From the NCBI GenBank assembly GCA_964507045.1, contig CAZDOO010000015.1, forward strand, positions 16,322 through 80,321: a DNA stretch of 64,000 bases, written 5' to 3'. Positions 30,961-38,329 of the stretch are shown one piece after another (the first letter of the stretch is position 1; each line of letters opens with the position of its first letter). The notes beneath the pieces are model-generated. The model was not told the DNA's origin. It made no database searches and saw only the letters and a list, made by a program, of their open reading frames with translations. Both the position numbers and the translations under genes were made by a program. This stretch comes from UBA8199 sp964507045. GTDB lineage: Bacteria; Verrucomicrobiota; Verrucomicrobiia; Limisphaerales; UBA8199.

Positions 30961-31368
30961 ATGAACGAACTCTCCTGTCCGTGCTGTGGGACGTCGATGC
31001 GTTTCCTACGATTTGCTTCGGCTCCCAGTCCTTGGCACCTTCGCTGCGGCGCGTGCGGCGAAAAGCTCCAGATGGGTAGACGCCGCTGGACGGCGGTGCT
31101 GCTGGGTGGTGCTTGGGGTGGCATTTTGGGGTTTGTTTGTGTTGTCCTGTTCGAGGTCTGGGGACTCCCTTCCGTGCCTCTGAGCATTGCTATGTTTGCA
31201 GGGGGGATTCTGATCGCGGAGGGGACCTACTATAGGGCTGCGAAGCGTTTTGGCCTCGGGCTAGCGGTTCGTCACCTCGTGGGCCAACAAGGCGCTCCAC
31301 CGAATGGCGGCCCGGCGGACCTGTCGGGTAGTTCGGGAGTCAGCGGCGGGCCGCCATCGGTGAGCTAA
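30961..31368 (+). CDS. Integron cassette 2: zinc-ribbon membrane protein
   Basis: 135 residues from ATG 30961. The N terminus has CPCC and, about 25 residues later, CGACG, forming a likely zinc ribbon (Cys6/8/9 and the CGAC pair). Two membrane helices follow (about residues 44-64 and 72-90), then a Gly/Pro-rich tail. The last ~28 codons lie inside attC2, which is common for cassette genes. Function unknown. Confidence 0.65.
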   Translation: MNELSCPCCGTSMRFLRFASAPSPWHLRCGACGEKLQMGRRRWTAVLLGGAWGGILGFVCVVLFEVWGLPSVPLSIAMFAGGILIAEGTYYRAAKRFGLGLAVRHLVGQQGAPPNGGPADLSGSSGVSGGPPSVS

Positions 31369-31377
31369 ACGTTCGGC
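31282..31377 (+). other. attC2 recombination site
   Basis: 96 bases. R'' GGCCAAC (31282-31288) and R' GTTCGGC (31371-31377). Arms CACCGAATGGCGGCCC (31298-31313) and GGGCCGCCATCGGTG (31348-31362) pair perfectly except for one extra A on the left arm, a textbook extrahelical base. Confidence 0.85.
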
Positions 31378-31395
31378 CTATCGGCGTCCATCGTC

Positions 31396-31863
31396 GTGAA
31401 GACCACATGGATCGTTCTCGCCGCTCTTGTTGCACTGATCGCAGCGAGCGTGCTGGGCATTCGTTCCTGTCAGCGTGCGGGGTGGGAGTCGTCGCTTCGC
31501 GGGCCTTACGTTGGTTTGCCGTTTACAGGCGACCTCACGAATCGACCGGCCTCGGTGCTGGCGGTCCCCTCGCATGGCAAGTTGGAGGTTCACGAGCTTG
31601 CTTCTCAGTCGGCACCCGTGCTTGTGCTGCGGTCTGACGCTGGTGCAATCCAGTGGTCTCGCGTGCTCGTTCCAGAGCAGCGATTCGACAACGGACGGGT
31701 CGAGCGCGCCGGTGTCCGTGAAGTGCGCCTTCAGAGGTTGGAGCATGACAAACACGGCCACGAGGTCTTCTTTACTTGTGATTGGGATTGGGGTGGCAGA
31801 GAGGGCGGATTGATTGACTTGGACAGTGACTTTGGATTCAAGAGCTTCAGGATCAGTTGGTGA
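31396..31863 (+). CDS. Integron cassette 3: membrane-anchored protein of unknown function
   Basis: 155 residues from GTG 31396. An N-terminal hydrophobic helix (TWIVLAALVALIAASVLGI) anchors or exports it, followed by a beta-rich domain with LVLRSDAGAIQWSRVLVPE and a C terminus DFGFKSFRISW. It starts 19 bases after attC2 and ends six bases before attC3. No family recognised. Confidence 0.62.
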   Translation: MKTTWIVLAALVALIAASVLGIRSCQRAGWESSLRGPYVGLPFTGDLTNRPASVLAVPSHGKLEVHELASQSAPVLVLRSDAGAIQWSRVLVPEQRFDNGRVERAGVREVRLQRLEHDKHGHEVFFTCDWDWGGREGGLIDLDSDFGFKSFRISW

Positions 31864-31869
31864 ACGGCC

Positions 31870-31958
31870 GCACAACGGTCTGGAGCGGACGCGAGATGGC
31901 GCGTCCTGTCTGCATTCGGGTGCCTGTGGCCCCACGCCGCTCAGGCCGAGCGTTCGGC
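31870..31958 (+). other. attC3 recombination site
   Basis: R' box GTTCGGC at 31952-31958 and a weaker R'' near 31870-31876 (GCACAAC). Arms GGTCTGGAGCGG (31877-31888) and CCGCTCAGGCC (31937-31947) pair with a bulge. An inner hairpin GGACGCG/CGCGTCC lies at the left. It is followed directly by cassette 4. Confidence 0.7.
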
Positions 31959-31961
31959 GAC

Positions 31962-32102
31962 ATGAACACCAATATGCAAAGGCACACCGACTTCATTTGG
32001 TCTATCGAGTGGGACAAGTCTGGCATTTTGATCGCTGTCGCGGCTTTGGCAGTCGTGGGCTTGCTGCTCGTCTTATTTGTTCGAAGACGCCAGAGGCAAT
32101 GA
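31962..32102 (+). CDS. Integron cassette 4: single-pass small membrane protein
   Basis: 46 residues from ATG 31962, right after attC3. The N-terminal half is polar and aromatic (HTDFIWSIEWDKS). The C-terminal half is one membrane helix (ILIAVAALAVVGLLLVLFV) followed by RRRQRQ, so Nout-Cin by the positive-inside rule. A longer frame upstream overlaps attC3 and is less likely. Confidence 0.55.
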   Translation: MNTNMQRHTDFIWSIEWDKSGILIAVAALAVVGLLLVLFVRRRQRQ

Positions 32103-32106
32103 GAAC

Positions 32107-32203
32107 GCCGAACAGGTTGAGCCAATGGGGTGGAGCGCGTTCGGATTTGTTCTGCATTCGGGCGCCGTTGACGCGCTCATCCCGATGGTTCGCGCGGTCT
32201 AAC
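32107..32203 (+). other. attC4, terminal and degenerate
   Basis: R'' GCCGAAC at 32107-32113. Arms GAGCCAATGGGGTGGAGC... and ...GCTCATCCCGATGGTTC pair with one bulge and a few mismatches. The R' position reads GTCTAAC (32197-32203) instead of GTTRRRY, as can happen for the last cassette, where the bases after the crossover come from the recipient DNA. It overlaps the argB stop codon. Confidence 0.5.
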
Positions 32204-33074
32204 CGACTACTTCGGTGCCGACGCCTTCGTCGGTGAAGATTTCCAGCAGGACGCTGTTGGGCACGCGGCCATCCACAAACGAGACCTTCTCCACGCCCGC
32301 CTGGATCGCGGCCACGGCGCTGTCCACTTTGGGGATCATCCCTTTGTCAATGACGCCCTTCTGTTTCAGGCTGTCCACTTCGCTAATCTTGAGGCGCGAG
32401 ATGACGCTGTCGGGCTGGTTCGGATTCTGCAAGAGGCCGGGCACGTCGCTCATGAAGACCAGGCGCCGGGCTTTGAGGGCAATGGCCGCCTGGGCCGCGG
32501 CGACGTCGGCGTTGCAATTGTAGACCTGGCCGTCTTCGCCGCGAGCCGTCGGGCTGATGACGGGAGTGATGCCTTTGCGGATGCATTCCAGCAGCGGAGC
32601 GGTGTTCACGCCGATCACCTCGCCGACGTAGCCAAGATCGAGGGCCTGGCCGTCCGCGCCCTTCACCCGTGCCTTGCGGCACCGGAAGACCTCAGTGCCG
32701 GCGAAGCCCCGGGCCAGGCCGCCCAGGGAGCCGATGGTTGCCACAATCTCGGGATTGATCTCCCGGGAGAGCACCTGGTCGGCAATCTGCGCGGTGGCCT
32801 CGTCGGTCACGCGCTGGCCCTGGAGGAATGCAGCCTTGAGGCCGGCCTTTTCCATGGCGCGCGTGATGGCTTTGCCGCCGCCGTGGACGACGACGGGGTT
32901 GATCTCGACCGCCTCCAGGAAGACAATGTCCCGCGCGACGCCGTTGCGGACCTCCGCGTCCGGCGAGTCCATGAAGCTGCCGCCGTATTTGACGACGAAG
33001 GTGGCGCCGCTGAAGCGCTGGATGTAGGGCAGCGCTTCCAGCAGGGTGTGGGCTTTGGCAATGAGGTTTTGCAT
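32199..33074 (-). CDS. argB: Acetylglutamate kinase
   Basis: 291 residues from ATG 33074; a longer frame through repeat DNA is rejected. It phosphorylates N-acetylglutamate, the second step of arginine synthesis. Motifs: FVVKYGGSFMD near the N terminus (ATP site), VVVHGGGKAI (acetylglutamate/Gly-rich loop), YNCNADVAAAQAA and GMIPKVDSAVAA with the conserved Lys. The stop codon lies inside the last integron attC. Confidence 0.93.
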   Translation of the reverse strand: MQNLIAKAHTLLEALPYIQRFSGATFVVKYGGSFMDSPDAEVRNGVARDIVFLEAVEINPVVVHGGGKAITRAMEKAGLKAAFLQGQRVTDEATAQIADQVLSREINPEIVATIGSLGGLARGFAGTEVFRCRKARVKGADGQALDLGYVGEVIGVNTAPLLECIRKGITPVISPTARGEDGQVYNCNADVAAAQAAIALKARRLVFMSDVPGLLQNPNQPDSVISRLKISEVDSLKQKGVIDKGMIPKVDSAVAAIQAGVEKVSFVDGRVPNSVLLEIFTDEGVGTEVVG

Positions 33075-33098
33075 ATGGTTAGTATCCCAAGAATAGCC

Positions 33099-33249
33099 GT
33101 TAACGCAAAGACGCCAAGAGGCAAAGACGCAAAGGGTGGGTAAATGAGGAGGGGGAGACAGGCATGGGTTCACTCACCGAGGAGTTAAAGCAGCCGAAAT
33201 CTTTGCGTCTTAGCACCTGTGTGCCTTTGTGTTGATTCAACTCCGTTAA
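33099..33249. repeat. Inverted GCAAAGACGC-type repeat pair
   Basis: The left arm (33099-33134, GTTAACGCAAAGACGCC...) and right arm (33201-33249, CTTTGCGTCTTAGC...CCGTTAA) are inverted relatives and flank about 66 bases that include one GAGTTAAAG nonamer at 33183. It fills the whole gap between argB and the unknown gene upstream, and overlaps the latter's 3' end by four bases. Confidence 0.65.
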
Positions 33250-34181
33250 TCCGCTCGCCGGCATTGCCGCAGGTAGTCCTGGTAAAGCCTGTCAATTGCC
33301 TCACCCGACAGGTTTGTCCCGATGACCAGGCGCGCCCGCGCCTGCGCGACCTGGCCCGCCTTCAGGTCCTTCCCAAAGAGCGAAAGATACATGGAGCGGT
33401 GCGGCTCGACCTCAAAAGGGGTTAGCACCGCGAAGCAATCCTGCGCGGGCGCCATTATTATGGCTTGCAGATCATTCGCCGGGCAGCGGCGCATGCCGAT
33501 GGGTTTGGCCAGACGAGGCCGGATGACCCAGTCCACCGGGCTGGGCGGGAACTTCCAGCGTCCATCCTGAATGATGGACACGGCTTTGTCGTCGCGCGGA
33601 AACGCCTGCCAGACGCCGGAATTCTGGTCTGCCGTCGCGAGGTCTTCCCGACCGTTTGAGCGCGTCAGGACGCAGGCGTTCGTGAAGCCCTGCGCGAAGT
33701 AGGACGCCAGGAAGGACTCAAACATGGCCAGATTCGTCCTGGCCTGCACGCGGGTTTCCAAGTCGAGGATGTCCGGCGCGGCCCAGCGATAGACCGCGCG
33801 AAGCTCGAAGGGGCGGTCTGCGGCTGAAGGCCAATAAACTTCCACGCTGCCGTCCAGCCGCAGTCTCGCCTCGCTCGGCCAATCCCAGGCCCCAGTGCCG
33901 TAGCGTTGGTTGGCGCTGAAGACGCGGTAATGGCCAAACAGCCCCATGCTTGAATCCAAGGTGACGCCAGTCGGCAGGTGCACAACCGAAGACAGTCCTC
34001 CGGACTTGCCCCCCGCGCGCAGTTTGCCTCTTAGCACGCCGGTGTCGAAGGCGAACTCGTTCGTGCCGGACGCGGCAAAGGCCAGCTTCGCTTCAGCGGA
34101 AGGCTTCACTTGCGCTTCGGCAACCGCCATGCTGTGTGTCACCAGGACAGCCGCCAGGAAGGCGAGAATGCTTGTCTTCAC
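33246..34181 (-). CDS. Exported protein of unknown function within the arg run
   Basis: 311 residues from GTG 34181, chosen because the next residues form a signal peptide (KTSILAFLAAVLVTHSMAVAEA). An ATG at 34247 would put 22 polar residues in front. The mature domain is beta-rich with many Trp/Tyr (GTGAWDWPSEARLRLDG, PVDWVIRPRLAKPIG), suggesting a carbohydrate-binding or beta-sandwich fold. No family recognised. It sits between argJ and argB on the same strand, but an arginine-related role is unlikely for a secreted protein. Confidence 0.6.
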   Translation of the reverse strand: MKTSILAFLAAVLVTHSMAVAEAQVKPSAEAKLAFAASGTNEFAFDTGVLRGKLRAGGKSGGLSSVVHLPTGVTLDSSMGLFGHYRVFSANQRYGTGAWDWPSEARLRLDGSVEVYWPSAADRPFELRAVYRWAAPDILDLETRVQARTNLAMFESFLASYFAQGFTNACVLTRSNGREDLATADQNSGVWQAFPRDDKAVSIIQDGRWKFPPSPVDWVIRPRLAKPIGMRRCPANDLQAIIMAPAQDCFAVLTPFEVEPHRSMYLSLFGKDLKAGQVAQARARLVIGTNLSGEAIDRLYQDYLRQCRRAD

Positions 34182-34250
34182 GCGGCTGCAGCCTGAAGGC
34201 TGCGCTCGTGTACCGTGATGGCAACAGCCGGATGCGGCAGTTTTCACCGA

Positions 34251-35576
34251 TCATCCTCCCAGCGAGCTTGGATCGCCCACATCGCCTTTGTTGAAATCCA
34301 CGTACTCCTCGGTCAGATCGGCGGCGTAAATCACAGCACTGGCTCGCCCGAGGTTGAGGTTGGCGTGGAGGTCAAACTCCTTGGGGGCGACTGCGGCGCA
34401 GAGCGCTTTAAATGTAGCCGCGGTCGGCTGGCCGCGCTTGAGACTCCAGAGAATCTGACGGCTGCCGGGCGCGCTGTAGCCGATATCCACCTTGCTTTCA
34501 ACGATCGTCGCGGGGCTGTAGCCGAGCGCGGCGATGATGCGGCCCCAGTTGGGATCGCCCCCATGCCAGCTCGTCTTGACCAGCGGGCTGTTCGCCACGG
34601 CCCGCGCGGCGGCATCGGCGTCGGCGAACGACCTGGCTCCGTTGACGCGCACGGTGACGAACCGTGAAACGCCCTCGCCATCGCGCACAATCATCTTGGC
34701 CAGCTCCAGGCAGACGTAGCTGAGGGCGGCTTTGAACTGGCTGCAGGCGGTGGATTGCGTTCCGAACTTGCGGTTGCGCGCGAGGCCATTGGCCAGCACG
34801 AGGACGGTGTCATTCGTGCTCATATCGCTGTCCACCGTGATGCGGTTGAAGCTGTTGGCCACGGCCTCGTGCAGGGCAGCCTGCAGTACCTTGGATTCCA
34901 CTGCGGCGTCAGTTGTGATGAAGCACAGCATGGTGGCATGGAGCGGCATGGCTGCCGGACGTTTGCCGTTGGCGCTCATGCCGGGCTGGATCATGCCCGC
35001 GCCTTTGCACATGCCGCCGATGCGGATGGTCTTGCCGCCCAGCTTGAACTGAACGGCGACCTGCTTCGACCGCGTGTCGCTGGTCATGATGGCCTCGGCG
35101 GCCTGGTTGGCATGGGCCGCGGTGGAACCCAGCCCGACAGCGGCTTCGACAATGCCGGCCCGGACGTTGTCCATGGGCATCGTAACGCCGATGCGGCCGG
35201 TGGAGCCGACGAATGCCGAGCCTGGTGGCAAGCCGAGCGCGGCTTCGGCAAAGAGGGCCATGTCGCGGGCGTCTCTCAGACCCTGCCTGCCCGTGCAGGC
35301 ATTGGCATTGCCGGAGTTGGCGACGACGGCTTGGGCCCGGCCCTGCTTCAGGCGCTCAATGCAGACCTTGACGGGCGCGGCGCAGGCCTGGTTGGTAGTG
35401 AACATGCCGGCTGCGGTGGCAGGGGCTTCGGAGACAATGAGCGCCAGGTCGCGCTTCTTTCCCTTGTTCGAGCCCTTGCCGGTGCCGAGGCGCTTGATGT
35501 CACAGAAGACGCCCGAGGCGCGGAAGCCCCGCGGGGCGGTAATGGAACCTTGAATGGGGGTCAGTTTGGCTTTCAT
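34251..35576 (-). CDS. argJ: Bifunctional glutamate N-acetyltransferase / ornithine acetyltransferase
   Basis: 441 residues. It transfers acetyl groups from N-acetylornithine to glutamate, giving the cyclic arginine pathway. Family motifs are NSGNANACTG, STGRIGVTMPM and GDPNWGRIIAALGYS. The protein self-cleaves before a Thr, here Thr215 in ATMLCFITTD. Between the usual KGAGMIQPGM and ATMLCF there is an extra stretch of ~13 residues (SANGKRPAAMPLH) not seen in the compact form of the motif. Expected to split into alpha (1-214) and beta (215-441) chains. Confidence 0.92.
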   Translation of the reverse strand: MKAKLTPIQGSITAPRGFRASGVFCDIKRLGTGKGSNKGKKRDLALIVSEAPATAAGMFTTNQACAAPVKVCIERLKQGRAQAVVANSGNANACTGRQGLRDARDMALFAEAALGLPPGSAFVGSTGRIGVTMPMDNVRAGIVEAAVGLGSTAAHANQAAEAIMTSDTRSKQVAVQFKLGGKTIRIGGMCKGAGMIQPGMSANGKRPAAMPLHATMLCFITTDAAVESKVLQAALHEAVANSFNRITVDSDMSTNDTVLVLANGLARNRKFGTQSTACSQFKAALSYVCLELAKMIVRDGEGVSRFVTVRVNGARSFADADAAARAVANSPLVKTSWHGGDPNWGRIIAALGYSPATIVESKVDIGYSAPGSRQILWSLKRGQPTAATFKALCAAVAPKEFDLHANLNLGRASAVIYAADLTEEYVDFNKGDVGDPSSLGG

Positions 35577-35653
35577 GGCAGCAGTCAGAATCGGTTATAG
35601 GATTAGCCGTTTGCGCCGGGTTTAGCCAGCGCGGGTTTCGCCTCTGGGCTGGC

Positions 35654-36688
35654 TTACATTAGCCCCGCTGTCTCCGGGAATCCGCACATGAGGTTCATGC
35701 TCTGGATAGCCTGGCCGCCGGCGCCCTTGACCACGTTGTCCTCGGCGCTCATTACGATGAGCCGTCCTGTGCGCGGGTCATGGCGCCAGGCGATCTCGAT
35801 CACGTTGGTGTGCACGACGTTCTTGGTGTCGGGCAGGGCTTTGCCTTCCAGCAGCCGGACGAAAGGCTCATTGGCATAGGCGGCCCGATAGCACTCCGCA
35901 ATCTTGTCGGGGGCCGCGCCGGCGGGTGTCAGGTACAGCGTGGTGAGGATGCCGCGGTTCACCGGGATCAGGTGCGGGGTGAACTGAATCGTCACTGCTT
36001 TGCCCGCCGCAATCGAGAGTTCCTGCTCAATCTCCGAAAGGTGTCGGTGTTTGGGGATGCCGTAGGGCCGGGCGCTTTCGTTGCACTCGACGAACAGGTA
36101 GTCCAGCTCGGCTTTCCGGCCGGCGCCGCTAACCCCGCTCAGGGAGTCGGCAATGATGCCGTCGGGCTCGATCAGGCCCGCTCTGAGCAGCGGCAGCGTC
36201 GGCAGCAGGATGCTGGTCGGGTAGCAGCCGGGCGAGGCGATCAGCGACGCCTGGGTGATTTGGGCTCGATAGACCTCCGGCAGGCCGTAAACCGCCCGGG
36301 CTAGCAACTCCGGCGCGGGGTGTTCGTGCGCGTAGAAATCCTTATAGACCGCGGCGCTCCGGACGCGGAAATCCGCGCTCAGGTCAATGACCTGGCAGCC
36401 GAGCTGGAGCAGGGGGACGGCGTATTCCGCGGCGACGCCGTGGGGCAGGGCGAGGAAGACGATCTGCGCTTGTTTGGCCAGCAGCTCGACTTTGGGCTCG
36501 GCAAAACGGAGCGTCCTGGCCCGCGGATGATGGGCGAACTTCGGGAAGATTTGCGCCAGCGTCTGCCCGGCGTATTGGCGCGAAGTGACGGCGGCGAGTT
36601 CAGTGTGCGGATGCGACAGGAGCAAGCGGACGAGTTCCTCGCCCGAATACCCCGACGCTCCAACAATAGCTACTGGTTTGGCATTCAT
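35654..36688 (-). CDS. argC: N-acetyl-gamma-glutamyl-phosphate reductase
   Basis: 344 residues from ATG 36688; a second ATG three bases upstream is in frame. Third step of arginine synthesis. Motifs: the NAD-binding VAIVGASGYSGEELVRLL, the catalytic Cys in IASPGCYPTS and the HRHLSEIEQE His block. The start codon lies only 3 bases after the T-run of the rplM-rpsI terminator and has no Shine-Dalgarno sequence. Confidence 0.93.
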   Translation of the reverse strand: MNAKPVAIVGASGYSGEELVRLLLSHPHTELAAVTSRQYAGQTLAQIFPKFAHHPRARTLRFAEPKVELLAKQAQIVFLALPHGVAAEYAVPLLQLGCQVIDLSADFRVRSAAVYKDFYAHEHPAPELLARAVYGLPEVYRAQITQASLIASPGCYPTSILLPTLPLLRAGLIEPDGIIADSLSGVSGAGRKAELDYLFVECNESARPYGIPKHRHLSEIEQELSIAAGKAVTIQFTPHLIPVNRGILTTLYLTPAGAAPDKIAECYRAAYANEPFVRLLEGKALPDTKNVVHTNVIEIAWRHDPRTGRLIVMSAEDNVVKGAGGQAIQSMNLMCGFPETAGLM

Positions 36689-36691
36689 CAT

Positions 36692-36724
36692 AAAAAAAGC
36701 CCCGCAGGATTGAACCAGCGGGGC
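36692..36724 (-). terminator. Rho-independent terminator after rpsI
   Basis: On the minus strand the 7-bp stem GCCCCGC/GCGGGGC with a 12-base loop is followed by seven T residues. It ends three bases before the argC ATG, so it could also act as an attenuator for argC. Confidence 0.85.
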
Positions 36725-36743
36725 GGGGAAATTTCCAGCGCGA

Positions 36744-37160
36744 TTAACGTTTGCTGTACTGGAAGCGTTTGCGCGCGCCCGGCTGGCCGTACTTCTTGCG
36801 TTCACGCTTGCGCGAGTCGCGGGTCAGCAGGCCCTCGGCCTTCAGCACGGGGCGCAGGTTGGCGTCCACCGTGAGCAAAGCGCGGGCGATCCCATGCCTG
36901 ACCGCGCCAGCCTGGCCGTTCGGCCCGCCGCCGGTGACGGTGATTTGCGCGTCGAACTTGCCGCCGGAACCGGTCACGGTCAGCGGCTGGGTGACCACCA
37001 CGCGCTGGGATTCAAGCGGGAAATAATTCTCGAACGGGCGGCCGTTGACCACGATCTTGCCGGTGCCATTAGCCAGGCGCACCCGGGCCACAGCGGTCTT
37101 GCGGCGGCCGGTGCCGAGGTGGTGTTGAGCGGTAACTTCGGAAACTTTTATGTCGGACAT
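36744..37160 (-). CDS. rpsI: 30S ribosomal protein S9
   Basis: 138 residues. Characteristic GTGRRKTAVARVRL near the N terminus, RPFENYFP, GQAGAVRHGIARALL and the C-terminal KKYGQPGARKRFQYSKR, whose last Arg contacts P-site tRNA. The N-terminal ~12 residues are slightly longer than usual. It pairs with rplM in the standard L13-S9 operon, with 36 bases between them. Confidence 0.97.
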   Translation of the reverse strand: MSDIKVSEVTAQHHLGTGRRKTAVARVRLANGTGKIVVNGRPFENYFPLESQRVVVTQPLTVTGSGGKFDAQITVTGGGPNGQAGAVRHGIARALLTVDANLRPVLKAEGLLTRDSRKRERKKYGQPGARKRFQYSKR

Positions 37161-37196
37161 GCCTGAGGAAAGTTTGATGGTGGATGATTACTGGGT

Positions 37197-37631
37197 TTAT
37201 TTGGCAACAGACAGCGGCTGGGGCTGCTGGGCGGCGTGGGGGTGTTCGCTGCCCTTATAGACTTTCAGCTTGGTCATCAGCACCCGGCCGAGGCGGTTCT
37301 TGGGCACCATGCCGCGCACCGCGTGGGTGATGAGGTTCTCCGGATGCCGCGCGCGCACCTGCTCCACGGAACGGTAGTGCTCGCCGCCTTTCCACCCGGA
37401 ATAGGTCATATACTCCTTGGCGGTCTCTTTCTTACCGGTAAGGATGACTTTCTCGGCGTTGATGACCACGACAAAGTCGCCGGCATCGAGGTGTGGGGTA
37501 TAGACGGGCTTGTTCTTCCCGCGCAGCACATCGGCAACTTGCGCCGCCAGGCGGCCCAGAACGGCGCCGCTGGCGTCTATCACGTGCCACTTGCGTTGGT
37601 CCAAATTCACTTTCGGCAAATGCGTCTTCAT
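37197..37631 (-). CDS. rplM: 50S ribosomal protein L13
   Basis: 144 residues. Typical blocks: RKWHVIDASGAVLGRLAAQV, GKNKPVYTPHLDAGDFVVVIN, VRGMVPKNRLGR and LKVYKGSEHPHAAQQP. First gene of the L13-S9 operon, with a promoter on the minus strand just upstream. Confidence 0.97.
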   Translation of the reverse strand: MKTHLPKVNLDQRKWHVIDASGAVLGRLAAQVADVLRGKNKPVYTPHLDAGDFVVVINAEKVILTGKKETAKEYMTYSGWKGGEHYRSVEQVRARHPENLITHAVRGMVPKNRLGRVLMTKLKVYKGSEHPHAAQQPQPLSVAK

Positions 37632-37656
37632 CTCAAATCTTGATCAAAGGAGGGAT

Positions 37657-37685
37657 ATAAATAGCAGACCAGCCGGCCAAGTCAA
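37657..37685 (-). promoter_or_regulatory. Promoter of rplM-rpsI
   Basis: On the minus strand TTGACT (37685-37680) is followed 16-17 bases later by an AT-rich TATTTAT (37663-37657), some 25 bases before the rplM ATG. Good -35, less clear -10. Confidence 0.5.
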
Positions 37686-37709
37686 CAGCCATTTCATTTG
37701 TTTTCACCA

Positions 37710-37738
37710 TTGTCCTTTTGCGGCGCATCCGGTTAAAT
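37710..37738 (+). promoter_or_regulatory. Promoter of lspA-rluD
   Basis: TTGTCC (37710-37715), a 17-base spacer and TTAAAT (37733-37738), 17 bases before the lspA ATG. It is divergent from the rplM promoter. Confidence 0.5.
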
Positions 37739-37755
37739 CGCGCCTAATCTCTGGA

Positions 37756-38286
37756 ATGAATCCATTGAACTCGCTGGTCGGGACGCCGAACCGCCGCATT
37801 GCGATCATCGCCGTGCTGGTGATTGCCCTCGATCAGTTCACCAAGCAGCTCGTGCTGCGCTTCCTCGGCTACGCGCAGGCAAAGGTGGTAATCAAGGGTT
37901 TCTTCAAATTCGTGCATTGGGGAAACACCGGAGCGGCCTGGAGCCTGTTTCGCGATAACAACGGGCTGCTGGCCGGCGTTGCCATCTTCGCGCTGCTGGC
38001 GTTGTTTCTCAGCCGCCATCATTTTGACTCGCGCACGCTCTTGAGCCAGGTCGCCTTCGGCCTCATCTTTGGCGGAATTGTGGGGAATCTCATTGACCGG
38101 CTGTGGGTCGGGCATGTGATTGACTTTATCTACTTCTATGTCCAGCAGCGCAACGGAACGGAAATCGGGTTCCCGGCCTTCAATGTGGCCGACAGTGCCA
38201 TCTGCACCGGCGTCGGGCTGGTCTTCCTGATCACCTGGCGGAGCGACCGCGCGGTGAAGCTGGCCGAGACACCGCCGCCAAAATGA
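37756..38286 (+). CDS. lspA: Lipoprotein signal peptidase (signal peptidase II)
   Basis: 176 residues with four membrane helices. It cleaves lipoprotein signal peptides after diacylglyceryl modification, as needed for the lipoproteins in this window. Motifs: ALDQFTKQ, HWGNTGAAWSLF, GGIVGNLIDRLW with the first catalytic Asp and FPAFNVADSAIC with the second. ATG 37756 gives the normal length. rluD follows after 43 bases, as in many bacteria. Confidence 0.93.
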   Translation: MNPLNSLVGTPNRRIAIIAVLVIALDQFTKQLVLRFLGYAQAKVVIKGFFKFVHWGNTGAAWSLFRDNNGLLAGVAIFALLALFLSRHHFDSRTLLSQVAFGLIFGGIVGNLIDRLWVGHVIDFIYFYVQQRNGTEIGFPAFNVADSAICTGVGLVFLITWRSDRAVKLAETPPPK

Positions 38287-38329
38287 GCAGCGCGAAGGGC
38301 TCCGCCCGACCGTGTTCGGATTCTTCACC

